Shown in pieces: positions 6,787 through 13,990 of a stretch of DNA of 14,748 nucleotides. Each line of letters starts with the position of its first letter. Positions within the stretch are counted from its first letter, which is position 1. Origin of the DNA: CAZVPF01 sp964628195 (GTDB lineage: Bacteria; Planctomycetota; Phycisphaerae; Sedimentisphaerales; Anaerohalosphaeraceae); contig CAZVPF010000060.1 in the NCBI GenBank assembly GCA_964628195.1, forward strand, positions 1-14,748, given 5' to 3'. Both the position numbers and the translations under genes were made by a program. Under the pieces are notes generated by a model, which was given only the letters and a program-made list of their open reading frames with translations, had not been told where the DNA came from and did not search any database.

Positions 6787-7527
6787 ATGAAAACGGATAA
6801 ACATTTTATCGACAGGATTTATTCGGATTACCGTGAGCAGGTGTCCGGATTTGTTTTCGACGAGAAGGTTGTGGCGGTCTTTGACGACATGATCAGGAGG
6901 TCTGTTCCGGGTTATTCTGCGGTTATCGCGATGACTTCGGTTTTTGCTGACAGGTATGCAAGGGCCGGGACGCATTGTTACGACCTGGGCTGTTCATTAG
7001 GCGCGTCGACCCTTGCAATGCGGAAGGGGATAGGCAAAAAGGGGGCTAAGATTATTGCCGTTGATAACTCCCCGGAGATGGTCAAACGGTGCAGGGAGAT
7101 AGTCTCGGCTGATATAAGCCCGGTTGAGGTTGAGGTCACAGCCGGTGACATTCTCGAGGTGCGCTTTGAAAATTCCTCGATGGCTGTGCTTAACTATACG
7201 CTTCAGTTCATTGCCCCGAAGCAGCGTGATGGTTTTATTAAAAAGATATACGATGCGCTTGTGCCGGGGGGGATGCTGCTGCTTTCTGAAAAGGTAACTT
7301 TTGACGACGCAGGGGAGCTTGAGTTTTTGAACGATCTTCATCTTGACTTCAAACGGATGAACGGTTATTCGGAGATGGAGATAAGCGCAAAGAGAAAGTC
7401 GCTCGAGAACGTTCTTGTTCCCGAGACACTCGGGGCACATACGGCGAGACTGAAAGACGCGGGTTTTTCGCGGGTTAATACATGGTTTCAGTGCATCAAT
7501 TTTGTATCCATCGCGGCAGTGAAGTGA
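6787..7527 (+). CDS. cmoA: Carboxy-S-adenosyl-L-methionine synthase CmoA
   Basis: CmoA converts S-adenosylmethionine and prephenate to carboxy-S-adenosylmethionine, the donor for tRNA wobble uridine modification. The 246-residue product matches the family length (E. coli 247) and is recognisable along its whole length: FVFDEKVVAVFDDMIRRSVPGYS near the N-terminus (22-44), the SAM-binding YDLGCSLGASTL (64-75), VDNSPEM (97-103), VLNYTLQF (134-141), the LSEK motif, then DFKRMNGYSEMEIS (residues 182-195) and a closing WFQCINF. The ribosome binding site is weak (GGA at 6781-6783). The cmoB start follows the stop after one base, so the two are an operon and probably translationally coupled. Nothing suggests damage. 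Both partners being adjacent makes the assignment very secure. Confidence 0.95.
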   Translation: MKTDKHFIDRIYSDYREQVSGFVFDEKVVAVFDDMIRRSVPGYSAVIAMTSVFADRYARAGTHCYDLGCSLGASTLAMRKGIGKKGAKIIAVDNSPEMVKRCREIVSADISPVEVEVTAGDILEVRFENSSMAVLNYTLQFIAPKQRDGFIKKIYDALVPGGMLLLSEKVTFDDAGELEFLNDLHLDFKRMNGYSEMEISAKRKSLENVLVPETLGAHTARLKDAGFSRVNTWFQCINFVSIAAVK

Positions 7528-7528
7528 T

Positions 7529-8515
7529 ATGGAAATATTGAACGCTTACGCCGATTATTTCGAGAGCCTGAAAGGGACGCCGGTTGAGGGTATAGCAGGA
7601 CGGCTGCAAAGACAAACGGAGGAACTTTTTGCCGAGCCGGGGCAGGGTGATTATCCGAAGTGGAAGTATGCCATTGAATCTTTGCCCGATATAAAGGTTT
7701 CGTCGACAGACTTATGTGTCGAAGCGCCGAGGGCGGGCACCTGCGGAGATTGCGGAGCTGAGGGGCAAAAGGAATTGCAAGAAAAACTGATGGGGCTGCA
7801 CCCGTGGCGAAAGGGGCCTTTTGAAATTTGCGGTGTTAGAATAGATACGGAATGGCGAAGCGATTTTAAATGGGCGAGGCTGGGTGGTGTCGTTGGTGAA
7901 TTTGCGGGCCGGAATATTCTTGATGTAGGCTCGGGGAACGGGTATTACGCTCTTCGGGCGGTTGGTGCCGGTGCGAATACGGTAACGGCGGTCGATCCTT
8001 TCCTGCTGTACGTGATGCAGTTTGTCGCTGTTAACCGGTATTTCAGGGTCGGGCGTGCGGCGGTTTTGCCTTTTGGCGTGGACGAGGTTCCGAGGCAATG
8101 CGGCTGTTTTGATATGGTAATGTCGATGGGGGTGCTGTATCACCGCAGGGACCCGATGGAGCATTTGCGGTCGCTTTACGGTTTTGTGAGGGGTGGGGGC
8201 AAGTTAATTCTTGAAACCCTTGTTCTTGATGAACCCGGCAGGGACAAGCTGAGTCCGAACGGCAGGTATGCGAAGATGCGAAATGTTTTTGAGATACCAA
8301 CTCCGCTGCTGCTTGAAGACTGGCTGGGTGAGGCGGGATTTGCAGAAATCGAAGTTATCGATATATCCAAAACCACAGCAAAGGAACAGAGGGCGACTGA
8401 ATGGATGAGGTTCGAGTCTTTGCCGGATTTTCTTGATCCGGCGGATGATTCGAGAACGGTAGAGGGTCATCCCGCCCCGGTGAGGGCGATGGTGACTGCC
8501 AAACGGCCCGGTTAG
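7529..8515 (+). CDS. cmoB: tRNA U34 carboxymethyltransferase CmoB
   Basis: CmoB transfers the carboxymethyl group from carboxy-S-adenosylmethionine to 5-hydroxyuridine at position 34 of certain tRNAs, giving 5-carboxymethoxyuridine and wider wobble decoding. The 328-residue product (E. coli 323) has the N-terminal helical region, then HPWRKGPF (91-98), IDTEWRSDFKW (105-115), SAM motif LDVGSGNGYY (131-140), SMGVLYHRRDP (199-209) and the ending FLDP...TVEGHPAPVRAM. Residues corresponding to the ligand-contacting Lys91, Tyr200 and Arg315 of E. coli CmoB are present as Lys95, Tyr204 and Arg319. An odd detail is three cysteines in the linker before the HPWRKGPF motif (63, 72, 75, the last two as CGDC). 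The gene is one base after cmoA and converges on the metallophosphoesterase gene with a 32-base gap. That gap has no strong terminator. Confidence 0.95.
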   Translation: MEILNAYADYFESLKGTPVEGIAGRLQRQTEELFAEPGQGDYPKWKYAIESLPDIKVSSTDLCVEAPRAGTCGDCGAEGQKELQEKLMGLHPWRKGPFEICGVRIDTEWRSDFKWARLGGVVGEFAGRNILDVGSGNGYYALRAVGAGANTVTAVDPFLLYVMQFVAVNRYFRVGRAAVLPFGVDEVPRQCGCFDMVMSMGVLYHRRDPMEHLRSLYGFVRGGGKLILETLVLDEPGRDKLSPNGRYAKMRNVFEIPTPLLLEDWLGEAGFAEIEVIDISKTTAKEQRATEWMRFESLPDFLDPADDSRTVEGHPAPVRAMVTAKRPG

Positions 8516-8547
8516 AGTATAAATATCGGGCAGAAAGATAAGGGCGA

Positions 8548-10362
8548 TTACAGGTAATTCCTTCCCCAGTCGGTGTCCCAGACATTTGAATCGAGTGCAA
8601 GGGGCGAACCGTCGATGCTGGATATTTCGCCGGAGTCCTGCGTAAGCGATATGTCGTCAAACCAGCAGCTATTGTGCGAGCCGTCGATTGAAAGTGTCCA
8701 TACACCGAAAGTAAGCAGCAGCCTGTTTACGCCCAGTGCGCTCCATGAGCCGAAACCTTTCATGCCGTCGTACACCTGGCGCAGATTCAGCACTATGTCA
8801 TGCCATGAGCCTGTGCTGCCGGTTGTTGTCCAGAACATCGCCTCCTGGTCGAGTCCCATGAGCAGGAAGCTTTGTGGTTTTCCACGGCTGCCGTCGGGAC
8901 TTACGTAGAAGAATGAATTTTTGCCGAAGTTGTCTGACTGTGCCTTTTCGGAATCGCTTGCGCCCCAGTCTATTACGAAGGCCCTTTTGACGGTTGTATT
9001 GTTTAAGGCGAAAATACGCAGGTATCCGCCGCCGCCTGTTCCGGAGTTTTCACGGTAGTAGCTTAGCTTTATAAGCGGGTTTGCAGGCGATACGAGCCAC
9101 TGGTAAGCTTCGAGCATTTCGGTCTGGGCCCATGGCTGGCCTGCTTCCTGTATATCAAAGAGCACGCTTTTTCCGCCTGAGCGTGAGCGTGATGTGCTTA
9201 CGGTTTTCTGGAACATAGGGCCGGGGTATCGGTAGGACATCATCCAGCCGTCCAGGTCGTTCTCGAAAGAGCCGTTAAGCAGCGATGCATTTGGCTGGTA
9301 GTCGAAAATTCTTTTGAACCACAGGGGTTCCTGGCCTGTGTACTGTTTGAAGGCTGCATCATCGTAGACAAACTCATGGTCCACGTTGGCAAGTCGTGCC
9401 TTTACTATTACATCGTCTCCTGAGACCTCGAATACCATGTAGTATCCGCCGCCCGTGTCGCCGTTTTCCTGGTCAAGTCCGGCAATAAATTCGTCGAACT
9501 CCTCGCCGAAAGGACGCGACGCGGTGCAGGTAGGTGATGTAATAAATCTCATTCCGCGGTATTGCCACGCGGTCTTGGAAGACATTTTTATCCCGTTGTG
9601 AACATGGCCGCATACAATGTAACGAACATTGCCGTAACGGGCGAGAGTGTCCAGTATTTCCGAGCGGAAAGTCATGTTGTACGTGTACCATTCGAGCTGG
9701 GTCAGGCCCTGGGGCATGAGGTGTTCGTGCTCGAATACCATTGTGGGACGGTTTCGGTTCTTCTTCAGGTCCGCATCGAGCCATGCAAGAATTGCAAGTT
9801 CGTCGGTCCTGGTCTGGACATCGCATGGGATGCTTACATAGTGCCACTTGCCGCAGTCGAACGAGAAGGTGTAATCATTCGTGCCGTTTGCCTGCTGCTG
9901 CTTTTGCTGGAAAGTGGAGTAGTAACCTGCGTCCCTGTTTCCGTCGTGATTGCCGTAAACGAGTATCGGCAGGAATTTCATCTCGAGTGTGCGCGACATG
10001 AAATTGTCCCAGCTTTCGGAGCTCGTAGGTGTATTGACAAGGTCGCCGTCAATAATGCTGAACGCCGGTCTTTTGGCCATAGCGTTCATTTCCTGTATCA
10101 TTTGTGTATATCGGACCGCTGATGTTCCGCCCACGGAACCGATGCCGAAGTCAGAGGTAAGCTGCGGGTCCGCGACGAGGGTAAAGGTGTAGTTATCTCC
10201 CACCTTGTCAAGTCGCGGGAAGTGGTTTGCGTCTTTTGGTCCGAGGTGTGCCTTAACGTTCGAGTTAGAAAACAGCGAGCCTGCATTGGCTGCGCCTGCG
10301 GCGAACAAAGCTCCGCCAAAACCGCTTTTGACCGCTGTTGAAATAAAATTACGTCTATCCAT
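8548..10362 (-). CDS. Tat-exported calcineurin-like metallophosphoesterase with C-terminal carbohydrate-binding-like region
   Basis: This 604-residue enzyme carries a twin-arginine signal (RRNFI at 3-7, hydrophobic stretch 12-27, likely cleavage after ANA at 27), so it should be exported folded, with metals loaded. The metallophosphoesterase domain (about 57-330) shows ADPQ (64-67), DGDLVN (105-110), YGNHDGN (136-142), FEHEH (210-214) and CGHVH (251-255). The first metal motif is D-x-Q instead of the usual D-x-H. The C-terminal third (about 355-575) starts with NASLLNGSFE and is rich in Trp, Tyr and Gly. It looks like a jelly-roll carbohydrate-binding module. Substrate is unknown: a phosphodiester or phosphomonoester outside the cytoplasm is likely. 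It follows the large LamG protein gene by 59 bases on the same strand, so the two are probably co-transcribed. GAAAGGG precedes the ATG, and an out-of-frame ATG lies just upstream. Confidence 0.82.
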   Translation of the reverse strand: MDRRNFISTAVKSGFGGALFAAGAANAGSLFSNSNVKAHLGPKDANHFPRLDKVGDNYTFTLVADPQLTSDFGIGSVGGTSAVRYTQMIQEMNAMAKRPAFSIIDGDLVNTPTSSESWDNFMSRTLEMKFLPILVYGNHDGNRDAGYYSTFQQKQQQANGTNDYTFSFDCGKWHYVSIPCDVQTRTDELAILAWLDADLKKNRNRPTMVFEHEHLMPQGLTQLEWYTYNMTFRSEILDTLARYGNVRYIVCGHVHNGIKMSSKTAWQYRGMRFITSPTCTASRPFGEEFDEFIAGLDQENGDTGGGYYMVFEVSGDDVIVKARLANVDHEFVYDDAAFKQYTGQEPLWFKRIFDYQPNASLLNGSFENDLDGWMMSYRYPGPMFQKTVSTSRSRSGGKSVLFDIQEAGQPWAQTEMLEAYQWLVSPANPLIKLSYYRENSGTGGGGYLRIFALNNTTVKRAFVIDWGASDSEKAQSDNFGKNSFFYVSPDGSRGKPQSFLLMGLDQEAMFWTTTGSTGSWHDIVLNLRQVYDGMKGFGSWSALGVNRLLLTFGVWTLSIDGSHNSCWFDDISLTQDSGEISSIDGSPLALDSNVWDTDWGRNYL

Positions 10363-10421
10363 ATCATTTTCCCTTTCAGGTTACCAATTACTTTTTCTGC
10401 GCTTTTGGAGACATTCTTATA

Positions 10422-13283
10422 TTAAGGCCAAAGGACCTCTGACATCCAGTTGCGGGCGGTATCTGCAAAATCTTCGTAGTTGAGCATGTTGTCGCCGGAA
10501 GATTCGGCAGGTGCCAGAACAGGGGCCAACTGCTGGGTCGCGTTTGTGCCGCCTGCGAGATAGAGTATTTCTTCGTGGGTCAGAGCTGTGCTGTAAATTC
10601 TCACTTCGTCAATGTCGCCGACAAAATTATCGCCGCCGTCAATGGACCGGCCTATCATGGTTACCCCCGACTGGGAGAAGTCAACGTATTGGGCATCGTT
10701 TATCGAAACGAGCAGCCCGTTGCGGTAGAGTTCTATTGTTGAGTCCCGGCCGTCGTATACAAATGCGAAATGGTTCCACTGGCCGGCGTATTCGGATAGT
10801 TCGTCGGCGTTGTAAAAGGCGGCGCTCCAGTTCCAGTCGTTGTCATCTGCTGAGGCGGGAATGTGTCCTGCGCCGAACTGGACCGTGCCGGGGCGGGACT
10901 GGGCATCAGTTATGTCGCCCTTTACCCACATGGATACGGTGAACTGGTCGGTCATCGAAGTAAACACACCGGAAGGAACCGTCATGCCGAAGCTGCCGTC
11001 GAAATTCATACAGCCGTTGATGTAACCTGTTGTCCAGTTTCCGCTTCCGGCAAGGTCGACGGTTGCGTTGTTTCCGTTTCCTGACTGGTCATGTGCAGTC
11101 GTGCCTGAAGTTTCATCAAGGGGGTAGTATGCGACAAGATCGCCTGTGCCGGGGGCGGAGGCGGTGAGATAGTAACCGGTTTTTAGCCAGTTTTCGCCGA
11201 GCAGCAGGAAGTCGAAGATGTTAATTTTGCAGTCGCCTGTCATATCACCGGGGGGCATGGCAAGGTCGGTGCATCTCGAGGGGTATAACCATATTTCGTC
11301 GATGTAAACAGTTCCGGCGGCGCCTGGTTCTGGCGTCTGTTTGCCTACGCCTATGGTGAGTTTTGTGACTGCTGAAAGGTCTATTGACGCAAAGTCGGAA
11401 AGGGGAATGTTTATCTCTTTCCACCATTTGGTGTTTATATTGTCGGCAGGGGTAAGCACCTTGACAGCTTCATTGCTGCCGTCCGAGACCCTGAAGTAAA
11501 GCCGGTCAACGTTTTCATGGCCGCGATACCAGAGGCTGAGGGACATGACGCCAAGCGAATTCCAGTTCATCGCGGGATTTATTTCAAAGTCGGCCTCGGA
11601 TATGTAACCCGTTGCCGAGGAGGTATTGTCGAAATCCATTCTCATCCCCTGCCAGTCGTAAGCATAGAGATACTCGTTTAGTTCGAGACTTACGGAAGAG
11701 CCGGTTGCGTTTGCTGAACCGTCGTTCCATTTATTCAGAAGGTCGGCAGTTGAGGAATATTCGTCGAAGTCGTCAACCTCGAGGTCGGAGGCTTCGACGA
11801 CACTGAATGACCAGACATCTCCATAGTATATCTCGCCGCCTGTTCTTTCGTCAACTCTCCAGTAATGTGTTTGTCCAAGCTCAAGGGATGCCGGGTCGTA
11901 TTGCGTGACAGAAACGCTGTCCATAAACTCGGGGTCGGCGGTGTCGGCTGAGGCGACAGCCGTATAATCGGTGCCGATATAAACATCGTATGTGCCGGTT
12001 GCAATACCGCTTTGCCATTGCAAGATAATCGATGGGTCAATAAACGCATCTTCGTCGGCGGGGATCGGGTTTGAAGCCTTTCCGTCCCCGGTTGTGAAGT
12101 ACCAAATCGGGCCTTTTGTCAGGTCTTCGCCGGAAGATTCGTCGATACGCCAGTAATAGGTCTGCCCGGTCGCGAGCAGGCCGGGGTCAAACATTTCATT
12201 GCCAACGGTTTGTCTTGCCTCATAAACGCCCATCGGGTTTGCGAGGTTTGCATCTGTAACAGCAGTTTCACTTGTCCCAAAATAAATGTCATGGTTGTCG
12301 GCGCCGTTGCCCGGGTTCCAATATAATAATGTATCAGGGGCTGTGTCGGAGAGACCGCTTTGCGGCTGGGGTCCCCATGCCGGTGCGACGGACTGTGACT
12401 GGGAAGTTACGATGGTGTTTGTTCCGTCAAAATCGATATTGACCACTCCAAAGCCGTCATAAGCTTTGATGAGACCCAGATTTTTGTAGTTGGTTATAGT
12501 GGTTCTTTTGTCGCCGTCAATAACAAGCTGTCCTTCGGTAATGTCCATCGAAGCGGTGCCGCCGCTTGGTGCCATTGAAAAGTCATAACAGTATATTGTC
12601 CCGGCGTCGAGCTGAATATGGCCTATAGCTGTTGATGAATTTGCAACGGTCAATGTTCCATTTACGGTGAACTGTCCGCCGGTAAGAACGAGTGTTCCGT
12701 CACCTTCTTCATTGTTTCCAACCTGTGCGTTGCTGCAACTGAAAGAAGCATTGTCTGTAATTGACATGTATCCAACAGCGGGGCCTGTACCGCCGTTACG
12801 GTTGCCCACTTTGTAACCGGAAATCCCGGAGACTGAAGCGGTTCCGGAAAGGTAAACCTCGCCAAAGGATCCGCCTGTCTCTGCAATGGTGAAGAATTTA
12901 CCCGGGATAAGCACGCTGCCGCCGGACATTGTGAAGGTGCTGATGCCGGCAGAATCGTCGCTTACAAGTCCAACCTTAAAAAAGCCGTTTGTGTTCAGGG
13001 TTCCGCCTGTCATGGTTAAATGACCCGGGGCAGAAAGAGAGTTGCCGATTTTCAGAGTTTTGCAGTCAGCAGTTATGCCATTTTCGATTAGACAATGATT
13101 GGGTGTAAGCAAGTCGAGCTGGGCACTTATAGTAATATTCGGGACACCGCCGTTCCAGTTGGAACTGTTGTCCCAGCGATTGTTCACGGGGCTTGCGTTG
13201 GTCCATAACGAATCGGCCAAAGACGGGAAAGAAATGATTAAAAGGCAGAGCAGAACCAGCGAGCAGCGGCAATTATATTTCAT
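10422..13283 (-). CDS. Large secreted multidomain protein: beta-solenoid, fibronectin-like repeats, LamG and split dockerin-like motifs
   Basis: This 953-residue protein has a Sec signal peptide (MKYNCRCS, then a hydrophobic stretch, ending near SLADS at about 24). Domains in order: a beta-solenoid-like region (about 27-290) with W-x-N-x-x-NW-x-x-G-x-P at its start and repeats of the form TGGTLNTNG; two fibronectin-like repeats (about 300-398 and 405-497) with YYWRIDE and HYWRVDE; a carbohydrate-binding-like jelly roll (about 503-668); a dockerin-like calcium motif GDMTGDCKINIFDF...NWL (679-700); a LamG/concanavalin-like domain (about 715-912); and a second dockerin-like motif ending at the C-terminus (927-953). 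It is probably cell-surface or extracellular and binds carbohydrate; no enzyme motif is seen. The start at 13283 is chosen over an in-frame ATG at 13316 because it follows AAAGGTG by seven bases and gives a clean signal peptide. It is first in a likely operon with the metallophosphoesterase gene. Confidence 0.85.
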   Translation of the reverse strand: MKYNCRCSLVLLCLLIISFPSLADSLWTNASPVNNRWDNSSNWNGGVPNITISAQLDLLTPNHCLIENGITADCKTLKIGNSLSAPGHLTMTGGTLNTNGFFKVGLVSDDSAGISTFTMSGGSVLIPGKFFTIAETGGSFGEVYLSGTASVSGISGYKVGNRNGGTGPAVGYMSITDNASFSCSNAQVGNNEEGDGTLVLTGGQFTVNGTLTVANSSTAIGHIQLDAGTIYCYDFSMAPSGGTASMDITEGQLVIDGDKRTTITNYKNLGLIKAYDGFGVVNIDFDGTNTIVTSQSQSVAPAWGPQPQSGLSDTAPDTLLYWNPGNGADNHDIYFGTSETAVTDANLANPMGVYEARQTVGNEMFDPGLLATGQTYYWRIDESSGEDLTKGPIWYFTTGDGKASNPIPADEDAFIDPSIILQWQSGIATGTYDVYIGTDYTAVASADTADPEFMDSVSVTQYDPASLELGQTHYWRVDERTGGEIYYGDVWSFSVVEASDLEVDDFDEYSSTADLLNKWNDGSANATGSSVSLELNEYLYAYDWQGMRMDFDNTSSATGYISEADFEINPAMNWNSLGVMSLSLWYRGHENVDRLYFRVSDGSNEAVKVLTPADNINTKWWKEINIPLSDFASIDLSAVTKLTIGVGKQTPEPGAAGTVYIDEIWLYPSRCTDLAMPPGDMTGDCKINIFDFLLLGENWLKTGYYLTASAPGTGDLVAYYPLDETSGTTAHDQSGNGNNATVDLAGSGNWTTGYINGCMNFDGSFGMTVPSGVFTSMTDQFTVSMWVKGDITDAQSRPGTVQFGAGHIPASADDNDWNWSAAFYNADELSEYAGQWNHFAFVYDGRDSTIELYRNGLLVSINDAQYVDFSQSGVTMIGRSIDGGDNFVGDIDEVRIYSTALTHEEILYLAGGTNATQQLAPVLAPAESSGDNMLNYEDFADTARNWMSEVLWP

Positions 13284-13290
13284 GTATATA

Positions 13291-13297
13291 CACCTTT
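13291..13297 (-). promoter_or_regulatory. Ribosome binding site deciding the start of the LamG protein
   Basis: AAAGGTG on the minus strand lies seven bases before the ATG at 13283. It falls within the short extension that the upstream ATG at 13316 would add, which supports the shorter form. Confidence 0.6.
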
Positions 13298-13338
13298 CAT
13301 CAAAAATACATAACATAACCTACACCTCAACTGACTTA

Positions 13339-13368
13339 ATTATAATTTAAAAGGGCACTTAAAGTCAA
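13339..13368 (-). promoter_or_regulatory. Near-consensus sigma70 promoter for the LamG protein and metallophosphoesterase genes
   Basis: On the minus strand TTGACT (13368-13363) is separated by 18 bases from TATAAT (13344-13339). The -35 matches five of six and the -10 six of six consensus positions. Transcription would start near 13332, giving a leader of about 48 bases before the ATG at 13283. It is the best promoter in the window. Confidence 0.7.
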
Positions 13369-13380
13369 GTGTAAAATTTA

Positions 13381-13518
13381 ACATATCAAGAAATATGTAA
13401 ACTTTCATCTGAAGATTAGAGCTAAAGACCTTTCGTTCAGGCACAATCTGTTCAAGATAAATTATCTTAAGTCATTTTTATATACAGTGTTATCGTATAA
13501 TAAAATGAAAGATAACAC
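13381..13518. repeat. Cluster of inverted repeats in the AT-rich intergenic region
   Basis: The 332 bases between the divergent LamG protein and arsR genes hold no gene I can support. Three perfect dyads lie here. ACATAT/ATATGT (13381-13398, 6-base gap) is close upstream of the leftward promoter. AAGATAA-A-TTATCTT is a 15-bp palindrome at 13454-13468. GTGTTATC/GATAACAC (13487-13494 and 13511-13518, 16-base gap) encloses a TATAAT at 13496-13501. Some may be operators; in AT-rich sequence short dyads also arise by chance. Confidence 0.4.
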
Positions 13519-13547
13519 GTAAATTTCTGTAAAATCCGGAATTTTAT

Positions 13548-13576
13548 TTGACGGGTCTTAAGATTTGTGTTATATT
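13548..13576 (+). promoter_or_regulatory. Sigma70 promoter of the arsR-permease operon
   Basis: TTGACG (13548-13553) and TATATT (13571-13576) are separated by exactly 17 bases and each matches the consensus at five of six positions. Transcription would start near 13583, about 33 bases before the arsR ATG. The -10 box overlaps the left arm of an inverted repeat, so repressor binding would block RNA polymerase. Confidence 0.65.
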
Positions 13577-13601
13577 TCACTTCGTTACTTGGCGAAATAT
13601 A
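13571..13601. promoter_or_regulatory. Likely ArsR operator: 8-bp inverted repeat over the -10 box
   Basis: TATATTTC (13571-13578) and GAAATATA (13594-13601) are perfect inverted copies separated by 15 bases. The dyad spans the -10 box and the presumed transcription start and ends just before the ribosome binding site. This is the usual position of an ArsR/SmtB-family autoregulatory operator, which is bound by a dimer. Binding by this ArsR is inferred. Confidence 0.55.
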
Positions 13602-13606
13602 GAATT

Positions 13607-13612
13607 GAGGTG
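13607..13612 (+). promoter_or_regulatory. Ribosome binding site deciding the arsR start
   Basis: GAGGTG lies three bases before the ATG at 13616 (GAGG is five bases away). An in-frame ATG at 13565 would add 17 residues, but it lies upstream of the predicted transcription start and inside the promoter, so it cannot be used from this promoter. Confidence 0.6.
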
Positions 13613-13615
13613 TAT

Positions 13616-13987
13616 ATGTCAAAGCTTGCAGAAATAACAGCGATAAACAAGGCATTATCGGACCCTGGTCGAATGAGGGCTCTTATGATGCTTAAAAACG
13701 GCCCGTTGTGTTTATGTCAGCTTATCGAGATGCTTGAGCTTGCCCCTTCGACGGTTTCGAGGCATATGTCCCAGCTTGTATCGGCTGGTCTGGTGGTTAC
13801 GGAGAAGGAGGGTAAATGGACAAATTACCGTCTCGCAGAGGAAGATGCGGATACACCGGCGGGGGAGGCAATTAAATGGATGCAAAAGGCCCTGATTGGT
13901 GACCCTTTTGTAGATGCCGACAGGGAGAAATTAAACGTGATATCAAAAATGGACAAAAAGGATCTTTGTAAAAGGTATTCACAGTAG
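13616..13987 (+). CDS. ArsR/SmtB-family metal or metalloid-responsive repressor
   Basis: This 123-residue winged-helix repressor would bind as a dimer to an operator at its own promoter and release DNA when it binds its ligand. The recognition region is LCLCQLIEMLELAPSTVSRHMSQLVSAGLV (roughly residues 31-60), followed by the wing KEGKWTNYRL (64-73). Cys32 and Cys34 form a C-x-C motif at the same place as the ELCVCDL arsenite site of E. coli-type ArsR. The third ligand, Cys37, is Ile here, and a distant Cys118 is the only other cysteine. This points to arsenite or another thiophilic ligand. The permease gene begins three bases after the stop, so the two are one operon. Ligand identity is inferred from the CLC motif and the neighbour; a different soft metal is possible. 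Confidence 0.85.
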   Translation: MSKLAEITAINKALSDPGRMRALMMLKNGPLCLCQLIEMLELAPSTVSRHMSQLVSAGLVVTEKEGKWTNYRLAEEDADTPAGEAIKWMQKALIGDPFVDADREKLNVISKMDKKDLCKRYSQ

Positions 13988-13990
13988 ATT

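Noticed and set aside
8506..8531. GCCCG/CGGGC hairpin between the convergent cmoB and metallophosphoesterase genes
   Set aside because: The stem is five base pairs with a 16-base loop and no T-run follows on either strand. A bidirectional terminator cannot be supported.
9562..10122. Plus-strand open frame of 186 codons within the metallophosphoesterase gene
   Set aside because: It is antisense to the conserved catalytic domain and has no motif of its own.
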